DNA from: Scolanthus callimorphus
Lineage: Eukaryota; Cnidaria; Anthozoa; Actiniaria; Edwardsiidae
Assembly: GCA_033964015.1 (NCBI GenBank)
Contig: CM066917.1
Location: 27,683,951 to 27,747,950, forward strand
DNA: 64,000 nucleotides
Direction: 5' to 3'
Shown here: positions 54,101 to 64,000 of the stretch, in pieces
Numbering within the stretch: the stretch's first letter is position 1
Layout of the letters: each line of letters starts with the position of its first letter
Notes under the pieces: model-generated
Database searches by the model: none
Seen by the model: only the letters and a program-made list of their open reading frames with translations
What the model was told of the DNA's origin: nothing
Made by a program: the position numbers and the translations under genes

Positions 54101-54555
54101 ATTCGTTCAATTTAGCAAATTCTTCCAACAGGTGTATGGAAGTAGTAGTGTTTTCCCCCATCTTCATATATTATACCGAGCTCAATACAGGTTGCTTATT
54201 GAGAATTGGAAAACGAGCATCGCATTGTAGTAGTTCTATAGTTTCGATTCGCAAATCCCAATGCAACATTTTATTTTTGCTGGCTGCTGGCAAAAAGAGT
54301 ACATTTAATCATTTTTGGTGCTGGCTGGCAAATAACAGTACATCAGGCACATGGTGGCTGGCAACGCTTGTTACTCTGGGTGAGTGCTGGCTAGGAATAA
54401 AGTATAAAGGGCACTCCCTGGCTGGCTTTGAGGAACGGATGTTTTTTTTCCCACGAAGATTAATAATTAGCTTATTAATGGTTGCAAGTACTCTTAAAGA
54501 TGTTTTTGCTATGTTTTGATTAAATAAGAGAAAATGTTCGTTGAGCCCTCCTGAT
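51164..54555. mobile_element. 3.39-kb TIR element inserted in the DIRS recombinase gene
   Basis: Ends are ATCAGGAGGG and CCCTCCTGAT, flanked by TCATTC on both sides (51158-51163, 54556-54561). Both ends carry subterminal clusters of tggctgg-type motifs (51215-51360; 54280-54430) and cgttcctcaaa near the tips. A related pair of internal segments (ttctacgaacttctac, near 52490; ttgtacgaacttctag, near 52835) suggests internal duplication. A G20 tract lies at 53371-53391. I found no transposase. Superfamily unknown; a 6-bp duplication does not settle it. Confidence 0.65.
51522..51680 (+). CDS. possible captured exon inside the TIR element
   Basis: A CpG-rich stretch unlike its surroundings. A frame from about 51522 reads VVPFPFVLATKAKDSELNRY and on through PVFHPMHLRK up to a good donor (ggtaagatt, about 51674-51680). 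An overlapping ATG (51538) in another frame begins MAAARSW and ends soon. It could be a host first exon carried by the element. No homology recognised and no following exon found. Confidence 0.25.
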
Positions 54556-54561
54556 TCATTC

Positions 54562-55720
54562 CATCATCCATTCATTAATCATTACATATCGAACGAGATA
54601 TAGGGGTTCAACACATCTATTTTGCTTTTAACTATGCATAATTCAAATGTATCAGAATCAGTATGTATCGACATTATCTTGCAAAAGTTGAATTTGACAA
54701 AATTTAGACTCCCATATTTAAAGGCAAAAGTATATGATTATCTCAATAATATCTATATGTAGTATATACTTGTCGCCTTTACAGAACGTAACGGCAAATT
54801 CTTTGAACTATTCTGGAATAGCCGAACCAAATACCAGCTGAAGCTGCCAGACTCCCATGCAGCATTTCCCTGCAATGAAAGAAAAATAACACGATAATAG
54901 TATTAATCTTTACTGAGCCCAGTGGTGAGCAAAGCACTCCCACCACATTTACGGCAAAAGCATATGATCATCTCAACTGATCTCAACTCATATTGAATCC
55001 TGTGCATCACATAATCTAACATTGACAGCTAATAATTCATGCGCACTAAATCTATAAGATGTCAAATGTCGAAGATACGACAACTTCCTGTGTCATCATA
55101 ATTTTTTTTTTTTATTTTTTTTTATTTTTTTTTCAAAATTATCTACATTTCTATTTTCACATTTTTAATTTAGAGATAACGAGAATACACGAGAAGAAAA
55201 TTGACAGAAGCATTATAACATTCTGAGAACCAAATAGACTGCTTTTTTTTTTTTTTTTGCACCATGCTCAAAACCTCTCTTCCATTCCCATCATAGAGAA
55301 AATCCAAAAATCAATAATTTAATTATGCGATCATAATGTGTCAAAAATGGCCAACAAACAATTGAGCACCGTACAAGAACCACTAGGACAGCCTTCCATC
55401 GGCTCGCACAGAAATGATTGATAACTCTAGGAAACTAAATGGGAGGAGCTAGACAGCATCTCTTCCTCCCAACTGAAAACCAATGAATTCATTGTAAGAC
55501 AATCAGGGTTGTAAAAGTTTGTAACTATATATCCCTTTAGGAACCTTGTTCTCCACATTCGGAACACAGTCGGCAGTGCAATGGCCCCAGCGGGATGCGA
55601 CTTTAAAGTACAAATCTGTGACTCTCTAGTCTTAATAATCTAATATCATAACAGATAATCAGCTCTTCCATTCAATTTCATAGTGTATCCATTGTGAAAA
55701 GAAGTATCACTAAGTTCGTT
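54562..55720 (-). pseudogene. decayed internal DIRS sequence between RNase H and recombinase
   Basis: On the minus strand near 55540-55600, WGHCTADC...NKVPKG resembles the WGxxTxDxFA...N segment that follows RNase H in DIRS polyproteins. Otherwise frames are broken. Poly-T tracts lie at 55107-55132 and 55243-55258. Confidence 0.4.
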
Positions 55721-55721
55721 T

Positions 55722-55916
55722 TCACATGCCAAAATTGGAAATTTTTAGGGTCAACTTATGCAAATATACCTTTGCGCTTCCTGACTGAACAATGATTTCA
55801 AACTGCTTCATTATCAGTAAACCAGAGTTAACCACATTATTTCTGAAAAACAAGTGTTTCAAAATATAAAGCACATAGTGGATACATGTCAGTTCTCTCC
55901 AAGTGAGCTTTAACAA
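55722..55916 (-). pseudogene. RNase H-like remnant of the DIRS element
   Basis: Minus strand reads LTWRELTCIHYVL, then IIVQSGSAKVYLHKLTLKI. This matches the STWREL...IVQxGS...L pattern of RNase H domains in DIRS elements. The catalytic acidic core is degraded (GLLIMKQ where TDN is expected). Confidence 0.65.
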
Positions 55917-56129
55917 CCATATTCCAACTTCATTTTATAAGACACAGGTGTGTCATTCATTGTGATATAGGCAGCGCAACCAGTGTTGCTGGCATCAGAC
56001 TACACAATTGTATATCACGCTAAAAACATGAAACTCATTTATACATTCCTCGTCCAAAACAGGAATTTACGCCCAATTACTTTTAGTCTCAATTTTACGA
56101 TGCAGTAATTTTGTCATCAATTTACAATT

Positions 56130-56330
56130 ACCAAACACAAAAGCATGTTACTAGAAATAATTAATCCCGTGATACGAGCCAAGCTGTCTGGCTGACACCC
56201 TTGCAGAGACCAGTGCCTCATATCATCAATTATTGAAAGCAGTCTTTCAATGATTTTCTCCTACGAAACAGTGAGCGGCTTCTTTTCAGAACTTCAATGT
56301 AAACCAAGCCCCTTAGTAAACTAAGAAGGA
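56130..56330 (-). pseudogene. reverse-transcriptase/RNase H linker remnant
   Basis: Minus-strand sequence reads VSARQL, then one frame over ARITGLIISSNM, like the (T/S)ARxLARVTGxIIS motif between reverse transcriptase and RNase H in DIRS elements. At least one frameshift. No YMDD-like core was found upstream. Confidence 0.5.
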
Positions 56331-57393
56331 GACCACTGTTGCACTTTAGTATATTTGCCAAAATACGGTTGATTGGCAAATCGTGAGTGACACAAGAATC
56401 GAATCAAAGCGCCGCAATGACGAACCCGTAGTGGTGAGCCATCAACTATAATACTATATTGTACCAAGAGCTCATAATTATGAACTCTTGATTGTACTCT
56501 TTTTGCAGTCAATGCACAAAGTTAAAACTGATAATCAGTGACGTACAGATTATTTTGAATTTAATACTAATATAAGAAGACTTGGAGGCCCTTTGGCTAG
56601 CCTAGTCTATTGCTTGTCAAGACCATTCTGGATCTTGATGGGTTTCCTGTGGTAAGAGATTCGCAGCCGAAATCTAGTTTTCAGACCCTGTGGCCGTGCT
56701 AATGACAACGCCATTTTAGTCCCCTGAGTATAACTCGTTTCTGTCCTTCGGACATCCCAAACCATCGTCCTACGACAATAGTGAATGCTTTACTGCGCCA
56801 GTGCTTTACCAAAAATCTCATTTAATAATTTAGTAATTATAAAGGGCCAGTGGATGAAACAAATGACAGAACAAAACATCATAGATAACCAAAGAAAAAA
56901 AAAACGAAAAACTCTTGGTGTCAGATTTGACGTTATAATGACAGAACCAATTTGCAGGGTGATCCAATAAACGCAATAATAAACAGTGAAACATAGATTT
57001 GGCATCCTCAGATTGAACTTTGCACTTACGAACTTATTACGAACAAGTGAGATCCACATTTTTATAACCATTTTGTCATTGCGCATCCGAAACCACTTGC
57101 CCCATTTCACTTAAGTCTATGAAACCAACATGCCGACTACAGTCACATATATATCAGAGAGCTTGATGGCACATGTAACATAATCACTAAACAACAAGGC
57201 AGACTTGATATTTCCGTGAAAAAGCAGGAGGCGGCGTAGATATAAAGGGAATACTCTCTCAAGTAAAATTATCAGGAATATCGATAGATTTGCAACTTGA
57301 CCGCAGTCGGCCTTTCAATCTAGTCATTTACTCATCTCTCTGCAAAACCAGAATTACACAAAGATTCTAACGAAAGCTCAAAACTTTCAGTTT

Positions 57394-57830
57394 TCAACAT
57401 GATATGATCAATAACATACTTATCTTTACCATGTCTTGACAGTGCTGCTTTATACTTTCCTTCAGAAGTACTGGTTTCGACATTAAGGGTGGTACGTCCG
57501 CCAGCTGGTTTAGTTTGGGCAGATTTAAATTAATGGACCAGTGCCCAAAGCCACCAACAGCTAAAATACTTATATCAGTTGGTTTTGGTTTTCGTCTATA
57601 CCCTCGAAAATATTTGTTTCGTGAAAATCCATACTGCGACTGGGATTGCAACTGAGACTGCAAATGGAACTGTGACTGAAATCCTGGCTTCTTGTTTGTC
57701 TTGGAAGCTCGTATCCTGATCATAGCGCGACGTTCGGCTGCTCTGAGTTACTTCTCGTCTTTGGAATCTTCAGCAAACTCGTCAGACTCATATTCTTCGC
57801 CAAGGACAAATAACCGCAGAAGAATACATT
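57394..57830 (-). pseudogene. gag-like remnant of the DIRS element
   Basis: Minus strand: EYESDEFAEDSKDEK, an in-frame TAA, then AERRAMIRIRASKTNKKPGF, a Gln/Ser-rich patch, RGYRRKPKPTD and GGFGHWS. The order (acidic patch, AAE...RIRRxK basic patch, degenerate GxxGHW zinc knuckle) fits a retroelement gag-like ORF. The zinc-knuckle cysteines are gone. It lies next to repeat A1, where the first ORF of such an element is expected. Confidence 0.6.
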
Positions 57831-58150
57831 GGAAATTTTCTCAAGGCCTTTTAAAATAAAGTTATTAAACTCGAAACTGGATTTCGTTGCCTTTAAACAT
57901 TTGATTTTTAGTTTTTATATGAACTTGGTGTTCTTTCTCTATTTCCACGTTTGAAATCATACTATTTCTCGTTAAATTTGGCGTCTTCATAGTCCTTGAA
58001 AATAAATCCAAAATTTATGCCAAGGAAAGTTGTGGAAGGAGACGCCAAAATTGGCTGTGCTGATTGATATACTGTAGAAAATTGCCTAGTGATACAAGAA
58101 ACAGTTTGATTTTTGGTTCACTATTAAGAATCTCGCTTTCCATGCCACAA

Positions 58151-58290
58151 GAAAATTAACGGAAAAGCTCAACAAGAGAAAAAGACGCTTCGAATGACTT
58201 AACATACATTAAGCTCCTTTAAATACTGAACTAACATCCCTAGGGACACAACACAAGTGTACATTCCGAAACGCGATAAAATATATTTAT
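58151..58290. repeat. A1 terminal repeat of the DIRS-like element
   Basis: Identical to 50561-50700 over 140 bp and in the same orientation, 7.45 kb away. It ends 111 bp before FMO copy 2 exon 3. Confidence 0.93.
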
Positions 58291-59239
58291 AATAATCATT
58301 AAGGGCCCCTGCATTGTCATAAAAAATATGGTTATGACAATGAAAAAAGACATGATAATGTTTGTGTCTATTACATCTAATTATTTTTTATTTTCTTTTA
58401 GTCACTATTCAATACCACGGAAACCAGATATTCTTGGACTGGACAGTTTTCCTGGACAAGTAATGCACAGCCATGATTACCGCCATCCAGAGAAGTTCAC
58501 CGGTATGGATGTAGTTTTACTCGGGGCTGGCGCCTCGGGACAAGACATCGCGATTGATCTGTCAAAAACAGCGCGGCATGTCTACCTCAGTCACCGAAAA
58601 AAACAGACTAAAAAGTGAGCTTCCTACAAACCTTGAGCAATTCCAGCCCATCAAAGAGCTATTTCCAGATGGAAGAGTATTATTCGAGGATGGGGAGGAG
58701 CGTAAAGTTGATGTGCTGATGTTTTGTACTGGGTATGATTTCTCTTTTCCTTTCCTGGACAAATCCTGTGGTATATCAGTGTCTGATAACCACATTACGT
58801 CATTATACAAGCACTTATTCAATACCCGGTATCCGAATATGTCCTTTATCGGACTTCCGTATCGGATCTGCCCTTTTCCGCAATTTCATTTGCAGGCTGA
58901 GTACATTGTAGCTATGTTAACTGGAAAGGTTCATCTTCCAAGTGAGGCTGAAATGGTAGCGGAGGTAGAAAAAGAGTTCAAGACGCTCATCGCGGAGGGC
59001 CAGCCCGAGCATTACGCGCATTTTCTCGGCCCAAGGCAATGGCACTATAACGACATGATCGCAGATCTTGCAAAGTGCAAGCGATTACCTGATGTCGTAA
59101 AGAACTTATACGAGTATACCTGGACACATCGCACTTTTCACTTGCTGACCTACAAGCAGAAAGAGTTTCAAGTGCTATCTAAGGAGGAATTTAAAGAAGT
59201 AACACCGGCTGAAATAGGAACGGACTTTGCTTGAGAGAC

Positions 59240-59955
59240 AATCGTCTTTCAAAATTATTCTCAAAAATATTTTCAAAATTACTCCGCAAAGAGAGATAGA
59301 AGGGTTCTGCTAACTTCCATTGACGTTTGAGCTGCAGTTGGAACGCATTTCCTGCGCATGCGTGAACACTCGATACTAACCAATCAGGGGAGGCCCATGT
59401 GTGTCACTAGAGCGTCTTACCGGGTCTGGGGACGAGAATGTGAATAATAAATTATTCAATGTACGTGGAATATGATGATCCCAAATAGTGGTCATTGAGC
59501 GTAATTCAGAATTTATGAGTGTTATTTTTATATGGTGTCAGGGTGTCAGCAGATACAGATATAATTTAATATAATTAAAACAATGGTTACATTCCGACTA
59601 ACTTTTTAACTTTAAGGGCCCCATCACTCAAGAAGCCTCCATCACCCATAACCTCTTTACCATGATTACCAACGTAAGCAAATTGCCCAATTTCAAACCA
59701 CGTGATGTTTACAAGAAAATCCATTGTCTTTTTGAATATTTTATTCGCCGCATTTTTACGTGGGAATGGAACCTTTGCAAAACATTAAAACATCACATGA
59801 TTTGAAATAGGCAATTTGCATAGGAGGTCAGGAGGTCTATTGGTAGGTGTCCGAAACACAGGAGATTTTGTAGATTTTGGACCCCGTGCTAATAGGTTGT
59901 CATGGTTACAAATTTGCCCCTCTCTCAAAAGAAATGCGCGCCACCATCTCCTTTG
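59240..59955. other. FMO copy 2 downstream region, repeats only
   Basis: An aataaa about 210 bp past the stop (59447) is a candidate poly(A) signal. Around 59345-59440 is a fragment of the cattctcgtacccagag MITE (gcgcatgcgtgaa, ggggacgagaatg). 59640-59830 resembles 17375-17520. Confidence 0.5.
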
Positions 59956-60800
59956 CATAGACCTAGTGGAGTAAATGGAGGCTGTTGATGGGCTCCTGAT
60001 TCTTCTTCTCCTGTACATTTGGCTAGACCTAGTGGAGTAGATTGAGACTCCTATTGGTGGACTCCTAATTCTCTACTCCTGTGCATATGTCTAGACCTAG
60101 TGGAGTAGATGGAGGCTCCTGTTGATGGGTTCCTGACTCTTCTACTCCTGTGCATATGGCTAGACCTAGTGGAGTAGAAGGAGGCTCCTATTGATGGGTT
60201 CCTGACTCTTCAACTCCTGTGCATATGGCTAGACCTAGTGGAGTAGATGGAGGCTCTGTTGATGGGCTCCTGATTCTTCTACTCCTGTGCATATAGCTAG
60301 ACCTAGTGGGGTAAATGGAGGCTTCTGTTGATGGGCTCCTGATTCTTCTACTCCTGTGCATATGGCTAGACCTAGTGGAGTAGATGGAGGCTCCTGTTGA
60401 TGGGCTCCTGATTCTTCTTCCGTACATTTGGCTAGACCTAGTGGAGTAGATTGGAACTCCTATTGGTGGACTCCTGATTCTTCTTCTCCAGTGCATATGA
60501 CTAGACTTAGTGGAGTAAATGGAGACTCCTGTTGATGGCCCCCTGATTCTTCTTCTCCTGTACATTTGGCTAGACCTAGTGGAGTAGATTGAGACTCCTA
60601 TTGGTGGACTCCTGATTCTCTACTCCTGTGCATATGTCTAGACCTAGTGGAGTAGATGGATGCTCCTGTTGATGGGCTCCTGACTCTTCTACTCCTGTGC
60701 ATATGGCTAGACCTAGTGGAGTAGATGGAGGCTCCTGTTGATGGGCTCCTGATTCTTCTGCTCCCGTGCATATAGCTAGATCTAGTGGAATAAAGGAGGC
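59955..60800. repeat. 69-bp minisatellite, about 12 copies
   Basis: The unit contains tgtgcatatggctagaccta, gtggagtagatggaggctcc and tgttgatgggctcctgattc. Because 69 = 23 codons, minus-strand frames run open through several units (SRRIRSPST...IYSTRSS). Occasional 1-base gaps shift the frame, and no start, splice site or homology supports a protein. Confidence 0.92.
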
Positions 60801-60839
60801 TCCTTTGTGTGCTCTTTGCTGCAAGTATTTATTTTACTG

Positions 60840-61670
60840 AAACGTTTTTACCAGTTTCAGAACTGAATTCCACTGGGAAAAACTGCCCATTGTTTAGTGA
60901 TTTTTTGTACCGAAGCTAGACCACAATGCATTGCCATCCACGACTTCCGGTGTATCTCAAAAAGGCCTATGGTCTTCCTAGACTTAAATGAGGAGTCGCC
61001 TATGTTGCGACATTCAACCAGAAATTCATAATTCTCTGTCCCGACATAGCACCAGCCTGGTGAAACTGCGCCTTTCTCATTTGAAGTGTGTTTTTGTGAC
61101 CCTTTGCGCGCCTGCCAAGCACAATACCGGTGTACAACAGTAACAGCAACCGAAAGAAACACAAGTCACGACTTGTTACGCGTCAGTCCCACTAAAATAT
61201 GATTTTCATGATAATATATTATCTGCACTAAAAAGGCAATACAATACTCAGAAGAATATATAGATGAGTTACATTGATGGACAGGAAGCTTAATAGATGA
61301 GGAGATAATCTAGACAAAATGGTTTTCACTGCATTGAAGTACACAGTTCTCAACTTGTTTCGCTGCCTGATTGTAGGCGGCGAAGTGTTGTTTTTATGGC
61401 GAAAAACCCGGAAGTTTAGCGATCACTGCCGCCATCTTGGATTTTGGAGCGCGCGCGGTCTGAGTGGCTCCAAGATGGCGATCACGAATTCCTCAGGTTT
61501 TGCCTCAACAAAACGCGGTCACTCCGGTGTACTCATGTTTTGTTACGCACTTCGAGTGTAGGAGCCCGGCCTAATACAGGGATGTAACAGACATGAAACT
61601 ATATATGAAATAGTTGCTGATAATCTATTGAGCATATCCTCATCTAATAGTTTCGTCGTGGAGACAGTAT
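60840..61670. other. no gene recognised
   Basis: A 101-codon minus frame (60857-61162) starts with a hydrophobic stretch and has no family I know. Near 61425-61490 atcttggattttgg / ccaagatggcgatca form a short palindrome similar to the MITE at 20953-21130. Confidence 0.35.
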
Positions 61671-61680
61671 TATTTACATT

Positions 61681-61903
61681 AGCTGTATTCACACTAGAGA
61701 CGGAAAACTCGTCTGAGACGAGTTTCTCATCAGAAAAAGTTCCTGTCTTATGACAATTGTACTCAGAAACACTTGCGTGTTATCTGTCTAAACTTTTTTC
61801 TTCAAAACAATTGTTTTCGCGTGATCACAGAAGAACAGGGAACCATATTCAAGGCAAGAAACTCGTCTCAGACGAGTTTTCCGTCTCTAGTGTGAATACA
61901 GCT
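61681..61903. mobile_element. intact 223-bp MITE, AGCTGTATTCACACTAGAG family
   Basis: Perfect ends: agctgtattcacactagaga with cggaaaactcgtctgagacg following, and the exact complement on the right. Flanked by att (61678-61680; 61904-61906). It is the smaller relative of 27794-28419. Confidence 0.88.
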
Positions 61904-62139
61904 ATTATGTACAAGGTTCTCATTTCTTACAAAATTGTTACCATTGTTTAGTAATCTCAATGGCTAAATTCTAAGTAGTTTGCTTATTTGATGATGGTTT
62001 TCATATACCTATACCCATGCAAACAAATATTCATAGAGCATAATAAGAAATAACAGCAGAAATACACAAAAGATCAAAGAAATGAATCTTAAGGATTGTA
62101 GCGACACAATTTTCCGGGTATTGGGAGTGGCATCCTCGC

Positions 62140-62255
62140 CCACAGGCCCAGCATCAACCGAGAGCCTTTGCGGTCTACTAGCCAATCAGAGCAGCTGAAA
62201 AACAAAAGAAAAGTCGAGGCGCAAATGCTCCCGGTTAATGCTGGGCCTTTTATAA
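62140..62255. mobile_element. short palindromic MITE, ggcccagcatcaaccgagag ends
   Basis: ggcccagcatcaaccgagag and ctcccggttaatgctgggcc are inverted with few mismatches across ~115 bp. No coding. Confidence 0.65.
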
Positions 62256-64000
62256 AAGAAACGTGCAGGTTACACGAATTTACGAAAACCGCACTATTTT
62301 AAGGGCTTGTCTTCTGTGTAGCCAATCGTCTCCGTCTCCGTGCGGCGAGAAGTTCGGTCCTTTCTTCGCGCGGCCAAAAAAATACGCTCATGGAACTTAT
62401 CGCTGCTTTCTCCTTTTCCTATGTTTATTTCCTCTGAAAACACAGGGGGACGCTTGGTACGCAGGCTAGTCTTCCCTTGAATACAATCCACTTAGGGACG
62501 GACCATTAGAAAAGTGATGGGGGGGGGGGGGGGGGGGTGCAAAAAAAATCTTGCAAGCTCAAATAGAAGGAAACTAAATTCGAGCAGGGTAAAAAAAACA
62601 TACCTGGAGAGAGTCATAAATGCCTGAAAAATCCTGCAGAGCCATCCTCCAGATGGTCCGACCCCTCTTAGTTTGCTAAATGCTTTCCTGCTTTAGCATG
62701 CGCGCACCTGACAAAAAGTTTGCATCCGGTATATGCAATAATGAGCACTTGCTGAGGCTGACTAATCCTATTGTACTAATGCAAAGCCGGTGACTGGTGG
62801 TCAAGTTACAATGCAAGCTGCTTAAACAAGCAACCCCAATCTCACATTGAGCAGCTGGAGGTAAAACAATACAACCTTCATTCATATCATTTCAAGATGT
62901 TGTTGCTAAATGGGCTGTAAATTGAGACTTTCTTAAAATATCTATCTCTAGAAAAAAACGTTTAAAGACCCGGGTTGTATTATAAAATCGCATCTTGTAC
63001 TCTGCTTTCGAAAAAACGTCAAAGGTGCTGCTACTATAAGTATAGCAGATACGAATTAAGTATTATAAGTATTTAAGTATTATTCGATTCTTAGATGTTA
63101 AAAATGTTTTAATTTCGGATAATCGTGTAATATCAATTAAAAAGGTTAAAATGAGATGCACACCAAGAGCTCTCATGCGCTTGTAAACAGCTACGTCCGA
63201 CAAGCAAGCTCATAGCCTTCTACGCAGCCACTGGGTGAAGGTGAAAGTGAAATGAGCGGCTGTGAAGGAGGCTAGTGATCCAGCCAACAACCTAAACACT
63301 ATTCACATCCGGGGGGGGGGGGGGGGGGGGGGGGAACTCGCATATTTTGGTCGGGGATGGGGGACTCGCATATTTTGGTCGGGGATGATCGTATCTTTTA
63401 GGGGTTAAAATCACGGGTTTTTGTCTCTTAGGAGTGACCTTGATCTGCAATAAATTTAAGGGAGATTGGCATCAAAGGCAGCATTTTAATCAAAGACGGA
63501 AATTTCTTGCTGGGTAGTTTTAGGGTATAAAAGTATTTGAGCCACGCCCTGGCAAGAGGCTCGCCTCAAGTGAAGCCTAATACAAACTGTTCTGCGCTCA
63601 CAGTCTGTGTCCGTGCAACGAAAAATCACAACGGAAACCTTCGATTCGTAATTTCTTTTTTCGGCGATTTCAGTCATTTTTTAAAAGCCGCAGAATTATC
63701 TGGATAACACTGTCAGCAACATAGAAAAACGTAGAAAATAATCCACCATTTTGGAAGATAGCAGTTAGGAAGCCGACTTACATTATTATGTAGTCCCTTC
63801 GATCAGAAACGTAAGCAGCCGGAATCTTCAATAGAACAACATGGCGAAACGAGCGGGTCGCCTACGTGCCTCTCTGACAATACTAGTACGGACATTTTGG
63901 TAATAAAGTGGCAACAATGCAAATAAAACCATAGCAATACGTCATTTTACCATATAAGGGCTAATTGAGTGCAGATGCCCAGCCGTTCTGCATGCAAAAG
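62256..64000. other. no gene recognised; dispersed repeats and poly-G tracts
   Basis: At 62490-62540 a TIR-like ttagggacggaccatt leads into a poly-G tract. At 63310-63334 is a G run, followed by two copies of gggggactcgcatattttgg-like units and the reverse-oriented relative of 42770-42860 (63385-63470). 63515-63545 has a tataaaagta box in repeat context. No exon supported. Confidence 0.45.

Larger units (their letters stand above)
50362..58290 (-). mobile_element. DIRS-order (PAT/Ngaro-like) retrotransposon with split direct repeats
   Basis: Read on the minus strand: repeat A1 (58290-58151), decayed gag-like, RT/RNase H and tyrosine-recombinase sequence, then B1 (50795-50701), A2 (50700-50561), a 103-bp spacer and B2 (50457-50363). 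A1 and A2 are identical over 140 bp, and B1 and B2 over 95 bp. A1-ORFs-B1-A2-B2 is the split-direct-repeat layout of PAT/Ngaro-type DIRS elements; the recombinase fragment sits where expected. A 13-bp direct repeat ATAATAATCATTA flanks it (50349-50361, 58289-58301). Without the 3.39-kb nested insertion it would be about 4.5 kb. It lies in intron 2 of FMO copy 2. Confidence 0.82.
43266..59234 (+). pseudogene. flavin-containing monooxygenase copy 2, two frameshifts, giant intron
   Basis: Exons are 43266-43463, 44563-44838 and 58402-59234, homologous exon by exon to copy 1 with the same phases. It keeps GAGAAGLC (FAD), FPGQVMHSHDY (FMO motif), GAGASG (NADPH) and FCTGY, and an undamaged C-terminus. 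Two 1-base insertions relative to copy 1 break it: one in gtgtgtgataa at about 43411-43417, giving an immediate stop, and one in the A7 run at 58597-58603. Both lie in slippage-prone runs, so assembly error is possible. If so, this would be the functional copy. About 150 bp upstream of the ATG is also duplicated. Intron 2 is 13.6 kb, against 1.0 kb in copy 1, because it holds a galaxin-like gene, MITEs and a 7.9-kb retroelement. Confidence 0.85.

Noticed and set aside
60188..60565. 125-codon minus frame with Arg/Ser repeats
   Set aside because: Product of the 69-bp minisatellite. No start context, splice sites or homology.
60857..61162. 101-codon minus ORF with hydrophobic N-terminus as a secreted protein
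   Set aside because: No splice or homology support and the hydrophobic stretch is short. It could be chance in repeat-rich DNA.

Overview
This is eukaryotic, animal, almost certainly cnidarian DNA, most likely from a stony coral. Genes are split by GT-AG introns, coding density is low, and the space between exons is filled with foldback elements, MITEs, minisatellites and long poly-G/poly-C tracts. The coral reading rests on a galaxin-like di-cysteine protein, a SAM/HECT gene of a type I associate with cnidarians, and several short inverted-repeat elements I recognise from coral genomes. It is an inference, not a proof.

Layout. 1-1.8 kb: decayed mobile-element coding fragments. 5.1-11.9 kb, minus: a three-exon SAM-HECT ubiquitin-ligase-like gene with one frameshift; a 1.46-kb foldback lies in its intron and an A-rich minisatellite just upstream. 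13.0-14.8 kb, plus: the 3' exons of an unidentified acidic protein. 18.3-35.6 kb, minus: a complete 22-exon glucose-6-phosphate isomerase (GPI) gene, all exons located by splice sites and reading-frame continuity (575 codons including stop). A two-exon gene for a P2X7-C-terminal-domain-like protein lies on the opposite strand inside one of its introns. 35.9-38.7 kb and 43.1-59.2 kb, plus: two copies of a three-exon flavin-containing monooxygenase (FMO) gene, each carrying two 1-base frameshifts. The first copy is head-to-head with GPI. The large second intron of copy 2 contains a galaxin-like gene on the minus strand and a 7.9-kb DIRS-order (tyrosine-recombinase) retrotransposon. That element is itself interrupted by a 3.4-kb TIR element. 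59-64 kb: a 69-bp minisatellite, MITEs and no gene I can recognise.

Most striking observations. (1) The 3' splice site and first bases of GPI exon 17 have been tandemly amplified into a ~21-copy, 43-bp minisatellite, so about 20 decoy splice acceptors precede the real exon. (2) The DIRS-like element has split direct repeats identical over 140 + 95 bp although its coding sequence is badly decayed, which suggests recent mobilisation in trans. (3) A neighbouring GPI intron holds six perfect TGACGTCA sites at 13-bp spacing. No bacterial, CRISPR or operon features are present.
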